Shown: piece by piece, positions 63,191 through 64,000 of the stretch | Layout of the letters: every line of letters begins with the position of its first letter | Numbering within the stretch: the first letter of the stretch is position 1 | DNA from: Bacteroidia bacterium | GTDB lineage: Bacteria > Bacteroidota > Bacteroidia > J057 | Assembly: GCA_033391075.1 (NCBI GenBank) | Contig: JAWPMV010000001.1 | Location: forward strand, 5,394,001 to 5,458,000 | Direction: 5' to 3' | Length of the DNA: 64,000 nucleotides | The notes under the pieces: model-generated | Database searches by the model: none | Told to the model about the DNA's origin: nothing | What the model saw: only the letters and a program-made list of their open reading frames with translations | Position numbers and translations under genes: made by a program

Positions 63191-64000
63191 ATGTCTGCAC
63201 TGAGTAGGATTAGAAATAACATTGGTCTGGTAGCGGTGGTGATCTTTGTGGCCCTGGCTGCATTCATTTTGACAGATTTTCTGTCTGGTATAACCAGCAT
63301 TTTCAATACACCTCCTCCTGCCGCTGTAGTGGCTGGTGAGGAAATTACAAATCAGGATTTCGAACAAAGAGTTTCTGAGGCGATGCAACAATACCAGGGA
63401 GCTGCCTATAATGACGCTTTCAACGGACAAATCAGAGACAATGTCTGGAACCAGATCGTTCAGGAAAAAGTTTTCGAACAAGAGTTCGATAAGATTGGCC
63501 TGGTTGTAACGGATGATGAATTGATCGACATGATGGCAGGAAACCACATTCCTCCCAGCGTTATTTCCGGATTCTTTGGGCAAGACCCAAACAATCCTAA
63601 TATGGCTTTCATCAGACAAGGGCTCAAGCAGCTCAAAGAAAGTCCTAATGGACGTGCTGCTTTGAAAAGCCTGGAAGACTTCCTGCTGAGAAGCCGTCCT
63701 CAGGAAAGATATTCTAATATGGTTCGGAGAAGCTTTGTTGGCTCAAACAGAATGGCTGAGCAGCAATACTTCGACCAAAATAAAACCGTTGATATCAGCT
63801 ACCTGAGTATTCCTTACAGTAGCATCATTGATTCAACCATCAATGTAAGCACTGCTGATATTGACAACTACATCTCTGACAATCCAGCGAGATTTGAGCA
63901 GGATGAAGAAGCTTATGTACGCTATGTCAATTTTGATGTAAATCCCAGCTCAGAGGATAGCGCAAACGCAAAGAATCGTATTGCTAAAATCATTACTTCT
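63191..64000 (+). CDS. PpiD/SurA-like periplasmic peptidyl-prolyl isomerase, C-terminal part missing
   Basis: The first 270 residues of a larger protein that runs off the right edge. One N-terminal helix (about 11-30, NIGLVAVVIFVALAAFILTDF) anchors it. The SurA_N/PpiD chaperone region follows (AVVAGEEITNQDFEQRVSEAMQQYQ, then DNVWNQIVQEKVFEQEFDKIGLVVTDDELIDMM). The parvulin PPIase domains would be outside the window. Such proteins fold outer-membrane proteins in the periplasm. ATG start with an exact promoter box 52 bases upstream. Confidence 0.88.
   Translation, partial: MSALSRIRNNIGLVAVVIFVALAAFILTDFLSGITSIFNTPPPAAVVAGEEITNQDFEQRVSEAMQQYQGAAYNDAFNGQIRDNVWNQIVQEKVFEQEFDKIGLVVTDDELIDMMAGNHIPPSVISGFFGQDPNNPNMAFIRQGLKQLKESPNGRAALKSLEDFLLRSRPQERYSNMVRRSFVGSNRMAEQQYFDQNKTVDISYLSIPYSSIIDSTINVSTADIDNYISDNPARFEQDEEAYVRYVNFDVNPSSEDSANAKNRIAKIITS

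Overview
The window comes from a member of the Bacteroidota, probably a marine or sediment relative of the Saprospiria/Cytophagales. The evidence is: type IX secretion (T9SS) C-terminal sorting domains on at least four proteins, TAnnTTTG-type -7 promoter boxes, a PorT-like small outer-membrane barrel, a cold-shock protein with a lysine-rich N-terminal extension, and an NtrC-family regulator with a GAFTDA loop. No rRNA, tRNA, CRISPR array, phage or transposase was found. Species assignment is not possible from the sequence alone.

Positions 1-22579 form a large exopolysaccharide/surface-glycan locus. A leftward block holds an undecaprenyl-phosphate sugar-1-P transferase, a WecG/TagA glycosyltransferase, an epimerase related to CDP-paratose 2-epimerase, a Wzx flippase, a Wzy/O-antigen-ligase polymerase, a GT2, a fused nucleotidyltransferase/dTMP-kinase-like protein and a truncated kinase-like gene. 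It diverges across a 1.1 kb AT-rich gap from a rightward block: a Wzc-type tyrosine autokinase, a hexapeptide O-acetyltransferase, glucose-1-phosphate cytidylyltransferase, a 3,5-epimerase-like cupin, a SAF-domain oxidoreductase (COG4091 type) and a secreted SGNH hydrolase. An RmlA-like nucleotidyltransferase, another GT2 and an MBOAT/SGNH acylation pair close the locus. CDP-glucose 4,6-dehydratase and the outer-membrane exporter Wza are both absent from the window, so the activated sugar may be an unusual CDP-sugar.

Positions 22990-35017 are mostly housekeeping and accessory genes: a MOSC protein, DUF1684, MnmD, an MscS channel, a secreted endonuclease I, a cytosolic six-PAS histidine kinase with two receiver-only proteins, and a cold-shock protein whose leader can fold into a long hairpin.

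Positions 35019-43620 are one leftward unit: HlyD adaptor, TolC, ABC ATPase, two FtsX/MacB-like permeases, an NtrC-type sigma-54 activator and its histidine kinase. Upstream lie a near-consensus -24/-12 promoter (TGGCACG-N4-TTGGA) and two palindromic enhancer-like sites, so the efflux operon is probably switched on by the regulator it encodes.

Positions 43829-64000 hold a lipoprotein, an outer-membrane barrel, a 2199-residue FG-GAP/UnbV/T9SS surface protein, metG, a dimethylformamidase-like membrane protein, a nitroreductase, ppk1, an LptC with an unusual internal insertion, a CNNM/CorC-type transporter and the start of a PpiD/SurA-like foldase. Three families of palindromic intergenic repeats are scattered through this half of the window.
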